Assembly (NCBI GenBank): GCA_021108375.1
Contig: JAIORA010000034.1
Span: forward strand, 248,001 to 312,000
DNA: 64,000 bases
Origin: Anaerohalosphaeraceae bacterium
Lineage (GTDB): Bacteria; Planctomycetota; Phycisphaerae; Sedimentisphaerales; UBA12454
Reading direction: 5' to 3'
Under the pieces are notes generated by a model, which saw nothing but the letters and a program-made list of their open reading frames with translations, did not search any database and was not told the origin of the DNA. This document shows, piece after piece, positions 62,086-64,000 of the stretch; positions within the stretch are counted from its first letter, which is position 1; each line of letters opens with the position of its first letter. Position numbers and translations under genes: made by a program.

Positions 62086-63636
62086 ATGAGAGCGATAATA
62101 CTCAAATTGTGCGTGTTGGCGTTTTTCCTTACCGCCTGTTTTCCTGTTCTTGCAATTGAACCGGCCGATAGCAACGCTGTTACCCTGCCAAACGCAAAAG
62201 CTGCTGTCATAACCTGTAACGGGATGATTGATGACGGCCTGTATTCTTCGATTAAACGCAGGGCCGATATAGCTATTGCTGATGGTGCCACTTACCTGAT
62301 TTTCGAAATCAGCACTTACGGCGGACTCGTCAAAAGCGCCGACGACATTTCCAAATATCTCATTTTAGAACTATCCCAAAAGGCTCACACCGTAGCTTTC
62401 GTTACAACCGAGGCAATTTCAGCAGGCGCTATGATAAGTGTATCCTGCCAGGACATTATAATGAAGCCCAATACCACTATCGGCGATTGCGCACCGATTC
62501 AGATGGGCGAAAAACTTGAAGGCGTTGAGCGTGAAAAGGTCGAGAGTTTTATAAGAGCAACTTTTCAGCGCGCAGCCGAAGCTAATAACTATCCTCCCGC
62601 ACTGCTTGAGTCGATGGTCAGCAGGCACAAGAAGATTTACAGAATCAAAAATACAGTATCGGGCGAGTTCGAGTTTTTTGAAGAAGAAAAAATGCCCTCT
62701 GATACCAATAGTTTTTCGCTTGAATCAAAAGAGCTTATTATAAGTGAAAACGAAATTTTAACACTAACCGCCGCAAAGGCTAAAGAGTATGGTATTGCCA
62801 GAGCGGTCGCTGCGGATGTCGATGAAGGACTTGCGTTTTTTGAGACCAGAGACAATGTTGATTTCGGCACAGACATTTTGCGTCTTGAGCCTAACTGGTC
62901 GGAGCAGCTCGTAAGAAAGCTCAACCATCCATCGGTTACCAGCATCCTTTTTATGATTGGCCTGCTCGGTGTTTATATCGAATTTAAAACTCCCGGTCTT
63001 GGCCTGCCGGGCCTGGTTGCGGTGATTTGTTTTACAATTCTCTTCGGCAGCAGGTTCCTTGTCGGCCTCGCGACCTGGTGGGAGATGGCGGTCTTTTTCC
63101 TGGGCATTGTTTTACTGCTGGTCGAGATTTTCGTAATACCCGGCTTTGGAGTTGCCGGTATAGCCGGTATATTCTGCATATTGGTTGGTATGTTTGCGAT
63201 TCTCGTTCCTAACAGGCCTGACGAGTTGCCCTGGCCGCGATACGATTTTGGTGATGTGCAGTGGCAGATACTCGAAAGGGGGGTCTGGGCGTTTTGTTTC
63301 GGATTCGCGGGGTTTGTTGTTCTTGCGTACATACTGGCAAAATATCTGCCGAACACAGGTCCTTTCAGAGGACTGCTTCTTTCTCCGGCGCAGCGGAGGC
63401 CCAAAATGGACATTTCAATAACATCGCCGCCAGCAAGCCAGAGGAAAACCGTTAATGTCGGCGATTCCGGAACAGCAGTTACAGAACTCAGGCCGGCAGG
63501 CGAAGCTAAATTTGCTGATTGCGTAGTTGACGTAGTTGCTGAAGGCGTGTTCATAGAAAAAAATCAAAAAGTTATTATAACTGAAATTCACGGCAACAGA
63601 GTTGTTGTGAAAGTTGCGGGAAATCCAAAGGAATAA
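62086..63636 (+). CDS. NfeD-family membrane-bound ClpP-class serine protease (NfeD1b type)
   Basis: 516 residues. Signal peptide 1-23. A ClpP/SppA-like domain spans about 38-270 (AAVITCNGMIDDGLYSSIKRR; FEISTYGG oxyanion strand; nucleophile in TTEAISAGAMIS, Ser112), four to five TM helices about 285-430 (SILFMIGLLGVYIEFKTPG, LGLPGLVAVICF, EIFVIPGFGVAGIAG), and a C-terminal OB-fold NfeD domain about 450-516. The family is paired with SPFH/stomatin proteins and is thought to trim them or organise membrane microdomains. The next NfeD gene starts 1 bp after the stop. No ribosome site, see promoter. Confidence 0.85.
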   Translation: MRAIILKLCVLAFFLTACFPVLAIEPADSNAVTLPNAKAAVITCNGMIDDGLYSSIKRRADIAIADGATYLIFEISTYGGLVKSADDISKYLILELSQKAHTVAFVTTEAISAGAMISVSCQDIIMKPNTTIGDCAPIQMGEKLEGVEREKVESFIRATFQRAAEANNYPPALLESMVSRHKKIYRIKNTVSGEFEFFEEEKMPSDTNSFSLESKELIISENEILTLTAAKAKEYGIARAVAADVDEGLAFFETRDNVDFGTDILRLEPNWSEQLVRKLNHPSVTSILFMIGLLGVYIEFKTPGLGLPGLVAVICFTILFGSRFLVGLATWWEMAVFFLGIVLLLVEIFVIPGFGVAGIAGIFCILVGMFAILVPNRPDELPWPRYDFGDVQWQILERGVWAFCFGFAGFVVLAYILAKYLPNTGPFRGLLLSPAQRRPKMDISITSPPASQRKTVNVGDSGTAVTELRPAGEAKFADCVVDVVAEGVFIEKNQKVIITEIHGNRVVVKVAGNPKE

Positions 63637-63637
63637 A

Positions 63638-64000
63638 ATGTTCTGGATGGTTGTATTTGCTATATTTTTATATTTTCTCTGTGCCGCGTTACTGGTAGCT
63701 GAGATTTTTGTTCCGAGTTTTGGCCTCATCAGTGTTTGTGCATTAGGTGCTTTGGCTGGCGGAGTAATTATTTTTTTCAATATCAGTCCCACCGCCGGCT
63801 GGCTTGGCGTTGCGATAGCTGTCGTTATGATTCCGGCGGTTCTGATTGCCGCCTATAAAATTCTTCCGAAAACCCGGTTCGGAAAGAGCGTAATCCTCTC
63901 TAAGCCGGAAATACAACCCGGCCAGGCCGTGCCGGATACTTCGGTATTGAAGGAAATGCTTGGGACAAGCGGAATTGCGATAACGGATTTAAGGCCGATA
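63638..64000 (+). CDS. NfeD-like membrane protein, 3'-truncated by the window edge
   Basis: ATG 63638, open to the end of the window (121 codons). Three TM segments (MVVFAIFLYFLCAALLVAEI, LISVCALGALAGGVIIFF, WLGVAIAVVMIPAVLIAAYK) then the start of a soluble domain, LGTSGIAITDLRPI, which is the opening strand of the NfeD OB-fold. No protease domain, so it resembles the short NfeD form. It is translationally coupled to the preceding gene; an SPFH (floT-like) gene is expected next, beyond the window. Confidence 0.75.
   Translation, partial: MFWMVVFAIFLYFLCAALLVAEIFVPSFGLISVCALGALAGGVIIFFNISPTAGWLGVAIAVVMIPAVLIAAYKILPKTRFGKSVILSKPEIQPGQAVPDTSVLKEMLGTSGIAITDLRPI

Overview
The window looks like a chromosomal piece of an anaerobic planctomycete, most likely class Phycisphaerae (Sedimentisphaerales/MSBL9-like). 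Evidence seen here: a secreted enzyme combining a LamG domain, hydrolase domains and a dockerin-like tail; an exosortase/EpsI exopolysaccharide locus; a pyruvate:ferredoxin oxidoreductase; a member of the small basic protein family shared by planctomycetes, verrucomicrobia and chlamydiae; and a catabolic repertoire aimed at plant or algal polysaccharides. The placement is inferred from gene content only.

Layout. 1-12.9 kb (+): the 3' end of kbl, then a run of glycan genes (double esterase with dockerin, GH36-like alpha-galactosidase, GH67/GH20-like protein, PHP phosphoesterase, URO-D-type methyltransferase-like protein), then a DUF47/PhoU-like regulator and PiT phosphate transporter. 12.9-18.2 kb (-): tRNA-Tyr, trpB2, uxaC, metK and a DUF547 exported protein. 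18.5-28.4 kb (+): an exported hypothetical protein, a complete Opp/Dpp-type ABC operon with two paralogous binding proteins, and a STAS/ACT gene pair. 28.4-33.8 kb: glmS (-), a LacI regulator with two identical operators in its own promoter region (+), and a secreted pectate lyase (+). 33.9-45.2 kb (-): tRNA-Pro and an exopolysaccharide/exosortase cluster (Wza-like exporter, exosortase, EpsI, a 1559-residue TPR protein, a Wzc-like kinase homologue with altered Walker motifs). 45.7-51.5 kb (-): lipoprotein, PFOR, class IV aminotransferase and a four-Cys small protein. 51.7-52.8 kb (+): a 25-residue, extremely basic protein gene and a Ca2+/Na+ antiporter. 53-58.8 kb (-): the fatty acid block rpmF-plsX-fabH-fabD-fabG-acpP-fabF. 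59.3-64 kb (+): a one-TM protein, the small basic protein, an aminotransferase and two NfeD-family genes, the second cut by the window end.

How it fits together. Secreted pectate lyase and esterase, GH36/GH67-like enzymes and UxaC (glucuronate/galacturonate isomerase) form a coherent uronic-acid and side-chain-sugar degradation theme; PFOR and Kbl feed acetyl-CoA metabolism; the EPS/exosortase locus builds and anchors surface material.

The most unusual feature is not a gene. Gene-free spacers at 34.0-34.4, 42.1-42.6, 46.4-46.6, 52.8-53.0, 55.4-55.6 and 61.4-62.0 kb are packed with short dispersed stem-loop families. In one family (5' TTAGCCC) loops and flanks are conserved while the stems change on both arms in a mostly compensatory way, and blocks of several families recur in partly the same order. 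A composite element of about 115-140 bp is present twice in opposite orientation, once inside the fab operon.
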